Source of the DNA: JAYEJB01 sp034716415
Lineage (GTDB): Bacteria > Patescibacteriota > Patescibacteriia > SG8-24
Length of the DNA: 12,016 nt
Direction of reading: 5' to 3'
Assembly (NCBI GenBank): GCA_034716415.1
Contig: JAYEJB010000044.1
Coordinates: 1 to 12,016, forward strand
The notes under the pieces were generated by a model. The model worked only from the letters and a program-made list of their open reading frames with translations. It searched no databases and was not told the origin of the DNA. Made by a program: the position numbers and the translations under genes. This document shows positions 6,464 through 12,016 of the stretch, in pieces. Positions within the stretch are counted from its first letter, which is position 1. Each line of letters begins with the position of its first letter.

Positions 6464-7603
6464 TTAGATGATGACACCCCCACCGAGACAGCTATCACCG
6501 TCGTAGAAAACGACGAACTGACCCGGCGCGATGGCGCGCTGAGGACGATCGAACTTCACTTGAACACAGCTGTCACCGATGCTTACCGCGCAATCCTCCA
6601 GCGGCTGACGATAACGGATGCGTGCCTTGCACTTCATCGAAGCCGCCGGCTCAACCGCGATCCAGTGCATATCCTTTGCGGTCAGCTCACTGGAATACAG
6701 TTCGTCAGGATTCTCGCCTCGAGCCACCACAAGAGTGTTACGCGCCCGGTCCTTCTCGACCACGAAGTGCGGCATTGCGTCACCGATACCCAATCCATGC
6801 CGCTGACCGATGGTATACGGCGCGATACCGCGATGCACACCGACCACGCACCCGTCGGTCGTGACGATAGGTCCCTTCTTGGGCACGATGGCGCGTTCCA
6901 GGAACTCGCCCAGGTTCACGTGCCCGATGAAACAGATACCCTGACTGTCCTTCTTGTCCGCGACCGGCAGACCGAACTCACGCGCGAGTGCGCGAACCTC
7001 CGCCTTCTTGATATGCCCGACCGGAAACAGCGTCCGCGACAACTGTTCCTGCGTCATCGTATGTAAAAAGTAAGACTGATCCTTATTCGAATCGACACCG
7101 GCCATGAGAACGTAGCTGGAAGCTGGAAGCTGTAAGCTGTAAGCCGCTTTTTTTGATGCGTCTATACATCCCGCTTCCCGCTTCCCGCTTCCCGCCCGTG
7201 CAATCCTGGCATAATGACCAGTGGCCACATAATCCGCTCCTTGAGCGAGCGCCTCCTGCATGAAGAGTCCGAACTTGATCCGCCGATTACACATCACGTC
7301 CGGATTCGGCGTCCGTCCGGATTCGTACTCGCGGACCATGTAATCGACGACCTCCAGCCGATAATCCTGTTCGAAGTCGAACGTAACGAGCGGAATCCCG
7401 AGCTTGTCGGCCACGGCCTGCGCGTCCTCGCGCTCCTTGCGCCAGGCGCAATTGCCGGTCGCCGGATCCTTGGTGTCCGACCAGTTCTTCATGAACGCGC
7501 CAACGACTTCATACCCCTCACGCAACAGCAAAGCCGCGGCCACGCTCGAATCCACGCCACCGCTCATACCCACATATACCTTTTTGCGTTCTGGAGTTCC
7601 CAT
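6464..7603 (-). CDS. mnmA: tRNA-specific 2-thiouridylase MnmA (TrmU)
   Basis: MnmA adds sulfur at C2 of the wobble uridine 34 in tRNAs for Lys, Glu and Gln, using ATP and a persulfide donor. The 379-residue protein has the PP-loop SGGVDSS (14-20). The first catalytic Cys is Cys105 in NPDVMCNRRIKF, and the second (persulfide) is Cys224 in DSQGICFIG. It also has TGHYARI, DQSYFL and the C-terminal IGQRHGLGIG region. All key residues are present and the length is close to the usual 360-370. Residues about 135-168, between TGHYARI and AGVDSNKDQSYFL, form an extra loop encoded by heptanucleotide repeats, in frame. No Shine-Dalgarno precedes the ATG at 7603, and the promoter predicts a nearly leaderless message. 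It is a single-gene unit. Confidence 0.97.
   Translation of the reverse strand: MGTPERKKVYVGMSGGVDSSVAAALLLREGYEVVGAFMKNWSDTKDPATGNCAWRKEREDAQAVADKLGIPLVTFDFEQDYRLEVVDYMVREYESGRTPNPDVMCNRRIKFGLFMQEALAQGADYVATGHYARIARAGSGKREAGCIDASKKAAYSLQLPASSYVLMAGVDSNKDQSYFLHTMTQEQLSRTLFPVGHIKKAEVRALAREFGLPVADKKDSQGICFIGHVNLGEFLERAIVPKKGPIVTTDGCVVGVHRGIAPYTIGQRHGLGIGDAMPHFVVEKDRARNTLVVARGENPDELYSSELTAKDMHWIAVEPAASMKCKARIRYRQPLEDCAVSIGDSCVQVKFDRPQRAIAPGQFVVFYDGDSCLGGGVII
7114..7198. repeat. Heptanucleotide tandem repeats inserted inside mnmA
   Basis: Two short arrays lie in the coding sequence. AGCTGGA twice and AGCTGTA twice in tandem cover 7114-7141. CCGCTTC three times plus a partial unit covers 7171-7198. 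Between them is an unrelated linker with seven T (7148-7154). Together they encode the extra loop of MnmA at residues about 136-164, and the frame is kept. Confidence 0.85.
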
Positions 7604-7611
7604 AACGTCAG

Positions 7612-7640
7612 AGTATACGATGGATTGGGCTTTTTGTCCA
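7612..7640 (-). promoter_or_regulatory. Promoter of mnmA, predicting a near-leaderless transcript
   Basis: On the minus strand TGGACA (7635-7640, five of six) and TATACT (7612-7617, five of six) are 17 bp apart. Initiation about 7 bp after the -10 box would fall near 7605, only two or three bases before the ATG at 7603. The -35 box is 10 bp from the edge of the MITE-like element. Confidence 0.65.
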
Positions 7641-7650
7641 CAGTTCTACA

Positions 7651-7842
7651 GAGACCGTTGCAAAACTCAAAATAATTTGTCATTGCGAGGCCGGAAGCCA
7701 AAGCAATCCCGTGATTTAAACTTAACCGTCGGGATTGCCGCGGTCGCGGCGCTCCCTTCCCGCCACATATCTCTAATTCAGAGAAGGCGGGACCCCGCCA
7801 TGGGCGGGGCACAATGACAAATAGGGGTTTTGCAACGGTCTC
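7651..7842. mobile_element. MITE-like nested inverted-repeat element
   Basis: The ends are a perfect 16-bp inverted repeat: GAGACCGTTGCAAAAC (7651-7666) and its complement (7827-7842). Inside, TTTGTCATTG and CAATGACAAA form a second nested pair. Further in are GCAATCCCG against CGGGATTGC, a TCCCGCC/GGCGGGA stem (7758-7792) and a CCCCGCC/GGCGGGG hairpin (7793-7809). At 192 bp it has no transposase, so it would have to be moved by an enzyme encoded elsewhere. The flanks share CTA (7646-7648 and 7843-7845) but not symmetrically, so the target-site duplication is unresolved. The GTCATTGCGAGG start resembles widespread bacterial intergenic repeats that I know. It lies in the 365-base gap upstream of mnmA. 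Confidence 0.8.
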
Positions 7843-7849
7843 CTATACC

Positions 7850-7878
7850 AAAAGTGCCGGGCAAATTTGCCAGGCACT
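7850..7878 (-). terminator. Hairpin terminator downstream of the HAD-like gene at 7969
   Basis: AGTGCC (7853-7858) pairs with GGCACT (7873-7878). Inside it, after one mismatch, is the self-complementary GGCAAATTTGCC (7860-7871). On the minus strand it ends in four T (7850-7853), the last of them overlapping the stem. It lies about 90 bases after the stop codon, beyond repeat copy B. Confidence 0.6.
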
Positions 7879-7896
7879 AATAGAACAAAAATGTAG

Positions 7897-7968
7897 ATGA
7901 AGACTCCCCGAGCTGAAGCCCTGCCTGCCGGGCAGGCAGGCCGTGGTTTTTTGCGGAGGTGGATAAAA
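7897..7968. repeat. Dispersed 72-nt structured repeat, copy B
   Basis: This is the second copy of the repeat at 4893-4963, in the same orientation. The long stem is CCTGCCTGCC (7920-7929) with GGCAGGCAGG (7931-7940). The small stem is CCGT (7941-7944) with GCGG (7953-7956), so the C-to-T change relative to copy A leaves a G-U pair. The element ends exactly where the stop codon of the gene at 7969 begins. Confidence 0.85.
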
Positions 7969-8535
7969 CTAGACCTTCGCCTTACTTGCTTCCATCAGCC
8001 TGACGAAATCCCGCCAGTCGGCGGCGATTTCGATGTCCTTATGCAGGTCGATCCTGCCGGAAATGCTGTCTGAATCGAACAACACCTTCCTGGTCTGACG
8101 CGGCAGGCTCTCGAGCACGCGCGCCTTATCGTCCAGATAAACGTCGATACCGAGCCGCTGGACGAATTTATGCTTCTCATCACTGCTCGGACAGAAGAAC
8201 ACGCGCTCCGCGGGAATGTGATCGTAGACGTTGTAACCCTGCAACCATTCCTGCGCGAACCTGATTGAAGTCGAGCGCCTGGCCGAAATCAGATAAAGTT
8301 CACCCTCGAGCGCGGCAAGATGTTCCACCAACCCGTCCATCGGCGGGGCGTGCGGCGTCAGGAGCGTATAGACGATCTCCTTGATCTCGGAGTAATCGTC
8401 GGACGGCAGATACTGCTTCATGACGTTGGTATTGGTCTGCCAGCGCTCGATACTAAAACCACGCGCGGCCGCGAGCCGCATCTTATGTTCCCCGTGATCG
8501 ACCATCGTCCCGTCGAAATCGAGTCCGATCCTCAT
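7969..8535 (-). CDS. HAD-like phosphatase, possibly 5'-nucleotidase-type
   Basis: This 188-residue protein carries HAD motifs. DFDGT (6-10) holds the nucleophile Asp6 and Asp8. LISAR has Ser84. Lys121 or Lys123 may serve as motif III, and YLDDKARVLESL has Asp135/Asp136. The LDDK-x-RVLESL end and the small cap resemble short HAD proteins of the NT5C/acid-phosphatase kind, so a nucleotide or similar phosphate ester is a reasonable but unproven substrate. It is shorter than, and not closely similar to, the HAD protein at 4081. The ATG at 8535 follows a good promoter, but there is no strong ribosome binding site. It is a single-gene unit. Confidence 0.78.
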   Translation of the reverse strand: MRIGLDFDGTMVDHGEHKMRLAAARGFSIERWQTNTNVMKQYLPSDDYSEIKEIVYTLLTPHAPPMDGLVEHLAALEGELYLISARRSTSIRFAQEWLQGYNVYDHIPAERVFFCPSSDEKHKFVQRLGIDVYLDDKARVLESLPRQTRKVLFDSDSISGRIDLHKDIEIAADWRDFVRLMEASKAKV

Positions 8536-8560
8536 ACTTTCTGCATATGCTTATGCTTCC

Positions 8561-8589
8561 ATTCTAATGCGAACCTCGTCAACAATCAA
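8561..8589 (-). promoter_or_regulatory. Promoter of the HAD-like gene at 7969
   Basis: On the minus strand TTGATT (8584-8589) and TAGAAT (8561-8566, five of six) are 17 bp apart. The predicted leader is about 18 nt. Confidence 0.5.
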
Positions 8590-8601
8590 AATCCACCGAT
8601 T

Positions 8602-8631
8602 AAAAATGCCCGCCGTCCACGACAGCAGGCA
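8602..8631 (-). terminator. Intrinsic terminator of the gene at 8660
   Basis: On the minus strand TGCCTGC (8625-8631) pairs with GCGGGCA (8607-8613), including one G-U pair, around an 11-base loop. Five T follow (8602-8606). Confidence 0.75.
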
Positions 8632-8659
8632 CAAGCGAAGGAAGGAAATCCGGGTGTAA

Positions 8660-9607
8660 TCAATACCGATTCAGCACGAACGCCTTGATGTCGGCGGCGC
8701 AATTGACCCTCCACAGATCCAAGATCCTCCTTGCCTCTCGCCGAACCTCATCCCAACCGGGCTCGTGAACTATCTTTTGGCTGAGTTCAATCACGACTTC
8801 CGGCTCCTCTACGTAGACCTTCAGCTGTTCCGAGGAGAAGGTCGGCATCAACGGATCCGTATGATTCCGCCGTGGCCAGTCCGGATCCTGCTGAGCCGTG
8901 ATCTGCGGCATTTCCGGTGCCGGATTCAACGGAGGCTGTGTGGGGCGGTCGGCGATCTGTGCGACGTTGGCAACCGATACGGCCTTCCACTCGTGAATCT
9001 CGTTGATACAGCGATAGACGGTCGATATAACCGCGTCGGTCTCCGGTCCACGAGCCTCGATGCACTTAAGCGCCGCGATGCAGACGACTGGCTCGTCACT
9101 CTCATCCATCAGTCGGACGAGAGCAGACGTATCCTCATCATGAGTCCTATGGTGGAAAGCCGTGATTATCGGATTGATATTTCCACCGTCCTTGGACCAC
9201 GCCACCAAGGTCGTGATGAGCGATTCGAGCTGCAAGACGTCAGCCATCGCTTCGATCTCGTCATCCGACCACTGTTCGCGCAGTTCGATCAGCCCCATCG
9301 CGAACCGTCTTATGCGCTCGTATGGCTCAAGTTCGCTGAACTCGTCCCTTTCTCCCTCTTCCTTCACCTCACCATCGCGGTAAGGCGGGGCGCCATGCCT
9401 TCGACCGCCGACGCGATCGGTCGGCGGAGTGCCGGCAGTGAGTTTCGGAGTCTGCTCGCCTACCAGCAAATTGCCGTCCTCATCCGTTTCACCGTACAGG
9501 CGAGCCTTTCGAAGCTCGAGAAAACGCTTGAAGTACTTCGCGCTCCAGAGCGCGGTACCGCCGAGCAAAAACGAAAATAGGGCTAAAATCCCGTCCACGC
9601 CGTCCAT
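8660..9607 (-). CDS. Membrane-anchored protein of unknown function
   Basis: I do not recognise this 315-residue protein. One hydrophobic segment at about 7-25 (ILALFSFLLGGTALW) is followed by basic residues (KYFKRFLELRK), which predicts a single N-terminal anchor with the rest in the cytoplasm. Residues 40-85 are a charged, Gly/Pro-rich, probably disordered linker. Residues 90-215 look mostly alpha-helical, with leucine-rich stretches that could be HEAT- or ARM-like (ALVRLMDESDEPVVCIAALKCIEA), though only weakly. A Pro/Gln-rich linker at 221-257 leads to a short helical C-terminus. The start is well supported by AAGGAG (9613-9618) five bases before the ATG. It is a single-gene unit with its own terminator. 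A scaffold role is possible but not supported. Confidence 0.75.
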   Translation of the reverse strand: MDGVDGILALFSFLLGGTALWSAKYFKRFLELRKARLYGETDEDGNLLVGEQTPKLTAGTPPTDRVGGRRHGAPPYRDGEVKEEGERDEFSELEPYERIRRFAMGLIELREQWSDDEIEAMADVLQLESLITTLVAWSKDGGNINPIITAFHHRTHDEDTSALVRLMDESDEPVVCIAALKCIEARGPETDAVISTVYRCINEIHEWKAVSVANVAQIADRPTQPPLNPAPEMPQITAQQDPDWPRRNHTDPLMPTFSSEQLKVYVEEPEVVIELSQKIVHEPGWDEVRREARRILDLWRVNCAADIKAFVLNRY

Positions 9608-9688
9608 GGTTTCTCCTTCCTTGTATTCGCTTGATAATGAGCGTTGTTCAGCTTAGCACACGGGGCTGCTTATTCAACCCTGGGGTAT

Positions 9689-9717
9689 AAAAAGAGGCAC
9701 CGACCGATGTCAGTGCC
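9689..9717 (-). terminator. Intrinsic terminator of the kinase-like gene
   Basis: GGCAC (9696-9700) pairs with GTGCC (9713-9717). After one mismatch GAC (9702-9704) pairs with GTC (9709-9711) around a 4-base loop. On the minus strand five T follow shortly after (9689-9693). It begins 12 bases after the stop codon. Confidence 0.75.
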
Positions 9718-9729
9718 CTGCTTGTCGCG

Positions 9730-10491
9730 CTACATGCCCTCCCGTTTCAGCCTTTGTCTGAACAGGTCGAGCGCCGTATCGAGAATACGCTCGGTCACCT
9801 CACGCCTGGTCAGGTCATCCGTGTCGAGCCAGAGGAAATTGGGCTTCTCCTCGAGTCCCAATCGCTCCCAGACGCGACGATGCGCGGCATGAAGCTTGTT
9901 GAGCGCGGTCGTGTTCAGCGTCTTACCTGGCTTCTGGAGCAGCTCCACCTCGCGTTTCCGCGCCAAGGTGGTATCCGGCGAACATATCAGGAAGACATGC
10001 ATGTCGAACAGACCGGCGGTATAGGGCAGAAGATAGTAACCCTCGATGATTGCCCGCTCCTCTTCACTGATGATGCCTTCAGCCAGATAGTACTCCATCC
10101 GGGTGATACCGTCGTAGATGGCCCGATCGAAGACGCCGACATGGAAGCGCTTGTCGCCCGGTAGCGCACGCGCGTGAATGATCGCCCATTCCGCTGTATG
10201 CAAATTGTAGCCCGGCAGAGGCCTGGGACCCTCGATCGCCTCCGCGCCTTCCTGCGGCGCGTGAACCACGAATCCATCCCGCCTGAAGAAATGCCGTGTG
10301 ATCCCCTGGGCCGTGGTCTTGCCCGATGCGGGTACGCCGCAGTATTCGATCGTGAACGGACGTCGCCATTTCGCTTTCCTGTCGGATCCCGGATCGAATA
10401 TCGCCAGCAATTCCTCGGCATGCCTTTCGAGATCCTGGAGAACTTCAGGCGACAGGGTGTCGCCGTCCGGCGACTTGGTACGCTTTGACAT
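9730..10491 (-). CDS. P-loop nucleoside/nucleotide kinase-like protein
   Basis: This 253-residue cytoplasmic protein has a Walker A loop, GVPASGKT (52-59), after the strand FTIEYC. VFDRAIYD (Asp122-Arg123) is the position of the DR(S) motif of deoxynucleoside and thymidylate kinases. A basic lid-like segment (LARKREVELLQKPGK, about 176-190) and the strand FLWLDT follow. The order fits a nucleoside or nucleoside-monophosphate kinase, but the acceptor is not clear. An N-terminal extension of about 45 charged residues precedes the core. The ATG at 10491 has GGAGG (10499-10503) seven bases upstream. A small hairpin in the leader (10508-10522) lies just upstream of that site. The gene follows the HD-domain gene in the same direction but has a weak terminator between, so co-transcription is partial at most. 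Confidence 0.75.
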   Translation of the reverse strand: MSKRTKSPDGDTLSPEVLQDLERHAEELLAIFDPGSDRKAKWRRPFTIEYCGVPASGKTTAQGITRHFFRRDGFVVHAPQEGAEAIEGPRPLPGYNLHTAEWAIIHARALPGDKRFHVGVFDRAIYDGITRMEYYLAEGIISEEERAIIEGYYLLPYTAGLFDMHVFLICSPDTTLARKREVELLQKPGKTLNTTALNKLHAAHRRVWERLGLEEKPNFLWLDTDDLTRREVTERILDTALDLFRQRLKREGM

Positions 10492-10507
10492 CTTGTATCC
10501 TCCTGTT

Positions 10508-10522
10508 CACCCGAAAAGGGTG
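10508..10522 (-). other. Small hairpin next to the kinase ribosome binding site
   Basis: CACCC (10508-10512) pairs with GGGTG (10518-10522) around a 5-base A-rich loop, four bases upstream of the GGAGG site. It could affect mRNA stability or translation. It is short and may be incidental. Confidence 0.35.
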
Positions 10523-10532
10523 CGTATACATC

Positions 10533-10563
10533 AAAAGAACCGACCTAATCTTGCGGTCAGTTC
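10533..10563 (-). terminator. Weak terminator of the HD-domain gene
   Basis: GAACCGACC (10537-10545) pairs with GGTCAGTTC (10555-10563) at eight of nine positions around a 9-base loop. On the minus strand only four T follow (10533-10536), so read-through into the kinase gene is likely. Confidence 0.55.
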
Positions 10564-10616
10564 GGGTTACTGTCAAAGCGAAAATTGTGGATAAATTACG
10601 AAAAAATTTGACTTTT

Positions 10617-12005
10617 CTAGAAGTTCTCGAAAATCTTCGCCTGTTTACCGCCGATCATGCCGACGACCGGCCAGCCCATCTGCTTCAGCACCCCCTGCGC
10701 GTCGACATAGTGCTCACGCAGGACATAAATATTAGATTGATCGATGACCTCGTTGTATTTATTCAGCAGATCAGAATAGCGCTCGACCGGTTCATAGACG
10801 ATTCGCCCGAACATCTTCCGTCGCACCAGTAATTCACTACCGCTGTCGCTCATCCCGACCGGCGCGGTCTTCGACAGGTACTGCCGACTATCCATCCGGA
10901 AGAACGGTACTTTCGTCTTCTTAAGCGCCGACTCGAGCTTCGAAAGCAGTATGCTGTCCTCTTCGTTCGCGTTCGACGCGGCGAACAGCATCTTCGGCGG
11001 GATGCGGTTCACCAGCCGCCACGACCAGTTATTGTCCTTCCTGTCCGCGGCCCCAAACAACATTTCGATGACTGTGCTGTCACGCAGGCGCGCGTACCCG
11101 TCGGCGTCCCCCGGCATCTTCATATCAAGCTCGCTGTCGGCCATCGCCATATCGAGGAAGTGGTCGAACGCGATCGTCGTCTTATGCAGATACACCTGAA
11201 GGAACATGTGATACCGCGCCAGCAGGAAATCCTCGAACGCCCTGACCGCGGTGGAGTCGATGGTCGGCACGAGCGTGCCACCGCGTTCGGTCACGCCGAG
11301 ATTACTGATGAGATGATCCCGATCGTACGCCCCGTACGCCACGCCGGTGTAGTAGGCGTCGCGCAAGAGATAGTCCATGCGGTCACAATCGAGCTCCCCG
11401 GATATGAACGACCGCAACAGCCGATGGATACCGACGCGTCCGCTGCCGATCGCCCCATACCTCTTTTCCCAGGCCGGGGAAGGCAGGACCTCATGATGGA
11501 TGAGCGACGCGATATCCTGCGCTTCATCCGGTGGGATCGGCGTGTCCTTCTCACGCGAAAGCGCCGCGGTCAACATCACGCTGTAATCCTCATGTTTGGC
11601 TTGCCTCTCCGGATCAGCCCCGACCATCCACCCCTCGGGCAAGTCAAGATCCTTGAGTTTGGGCATGTACTTCTCCGAAACGTGTGAAAACGGCGAATGG
11701 CCGGTGTCGTGCAATAACGCGGCCAGACGCAGGAGGCGATGAAAATATTCCAGATCGAACTCCTCGAAGTGTTCCTTGAGCACATCTCCGCTCGTTTCGA
11801 TGATACGCGACCAGATGCGGCTCACGACATGCATCGCGCCGGTCACGTGCGAGAACCGATCATGCGTGCTGCCCGGGTAGACGAGATAACTCAAACCGAG
11901 CTGGCGTATATGACGCAGCCTCTGCACGTACGGATGATCGATCACCCTCCGCTCGCGGTCCGAAAAGCTGATTGTCCCGTGTATCGGGTCGCGAATCTCG
12001 TACAT
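10617..12005 (-). CDS. HD-domain phosphohydrolase (SAMHD1/dGTPase-like)
   Basis: This 462-residue protein starts MYEIRDPIHG, the usual opening of this family. It carries the metal-binding residues of HD dNTP triphosphohydrolases: His53 in THDRFSHVTG, His99-Asp100 in LLHDTGHSPFSH, and Asp208 in LDCDRMDYLLRD. The family removes triphosphate from dNTPs or related nucleotides, often as an oligomer under allosteric control. Here that is inferred only from the motifs and overall order. The C-terminal half (about 300-462) is less conserved. The reading frame stays open to the window edge upstream of the ATG at 12005, so an upstream start cannot be excluded, but the family alignment supports this one. 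TATAGA on the minus strand at 12010-12015 could be a -10 box for a leaderless message. Confidence 0.9.
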   Translation of the reverse strand: MYEIRDPIHGTISFSDRERRVIDHPYVQRLRHIRQLGLSYLVYPGSTHDRFSHVTGAMHVVSRIWSRIIETSGDVLKEHFEEFDLEYFHRLLRLAALLHDTGHSPFSHVSEKYMPKLKDLDLPEGWMVGADPERQAKHEDYSVMLTAALSREKDTPIPPDEAQDIASLIHHEVLPSPAWEKRYGAIGSGRVGIHRLLRSFISGELDCDRMDYLLRDAYYTGVAYGAYDRDHLISNLGVTERGGTLVPTIDSTAVRAFEDFLLARYHMFLQVYLHKTTIAFDHFLDMAMADSELDMKMPGDADGYARLRDSTVIEMLFGAADRKDNNWSWRLVNRIPPKMLFAASNANEEDSILLSKLESALKKTKVPFFRMDSRQYLSKTAPVGMSDSGSELLVRRKMFGRIVYEPVERYSDLLNKYNEVIDQSNIYVLREHYVDAQGVLKQMGWPVVGMIGGKQAKIFENF

Positions 12006-12016
12006 AAGGTCTATAT

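Noticed and set aside
7114..7198. Frame-disrupting repeat insertion making mnmA a pseudogene
   Set aside because: The insertion keeps the frame, and both catalytic cysteines and the C-terminal region are intact.
8765..9580. Plus-strand open frame of 271 codons
   Set aside because: It is antisense to the membrane-anchored protein gene, which has the better start site and a terminator. No domain is seen in the antisense product.

Overview
The window looks like a piece of a small bacterial genome, most likely from the Candidate Phyla Radiation (Patescibacteria, Parcubacteria-like). That is an inference, not a proof. It rests on an alanyl-tRNA synthetase that ends after its editing domain, a GerMN-type envelope lipoprotein, a half-size MFS-like gene, standard UGA stops, and a layout in which almost every gene stands alone with its own promoter and hairpin terminator. 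Eleven coding regions and one broken gene are supported. All but the first lie on the minus strand. No rRNA, tRNA or CRISPR array is visible.

Layout. Positions 1-830 hold a secreted papain-like (C39/C70-type) cysteine protease on the plus strand. It has a good promoter, with two tandem palindromes just upstream that look like an operator. It converges on a minus-strand operon (3757 to 834): GerMN lipoprotein, C-Ala-less alaS, Nudix hydrolase, tightly packed or abutting. Positions 3758-4080 hold the operon promoter, a 20-bp perfect palindrome flanked by 8-bp tandem repeats, and a terminator. Next come a HAD phosphatase (4081-4809), two small three-helix membrane proteins that may be paralogues (5030-5353 and 5498-5827), and a deleted, frameshifted MFS remnant (5874-6369). 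mnmA (6464-7603) follows. It carries an in-frame insertion made of heptanucleotide repeats and is driven by a near-consensus promoter that predicts an almost leaderless mRNA. Positions 7604-7968 are a repeat-rich gap with a MITE-like element and one copy of a 72-nt structured repeat. The other copy is at 4893-4963. The right side holds a second HAD protein, a membrane-anchored protein of unknown function, a P-loop nucleoside/nucleotide-kinase-like protein and an HD-domain phosphohydrolase of the SAMHD1/dGTPase type.

How the genes fit together. alaS and mnmA serve translation (tRNA charging and wobble-uridine thiolation). The Nudix protein, two HAD proteins, kinase-like protein and HD hydrolase could all act on nucleotides or small phosphorylated metabolites, which would suit a salvage-dependent organism. 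They are mostly separate transcription units, so no single pathway is demonstrated. The most notable non-coding signals are the 72-nt dispersed repeat (all substitutions between copies are transitions, and one falls in a stem and keeps pairing), the nested inverted-repeat element at 7651-7842, the repeat-derived insertion in mnmA and the twin palindromes before the protease.
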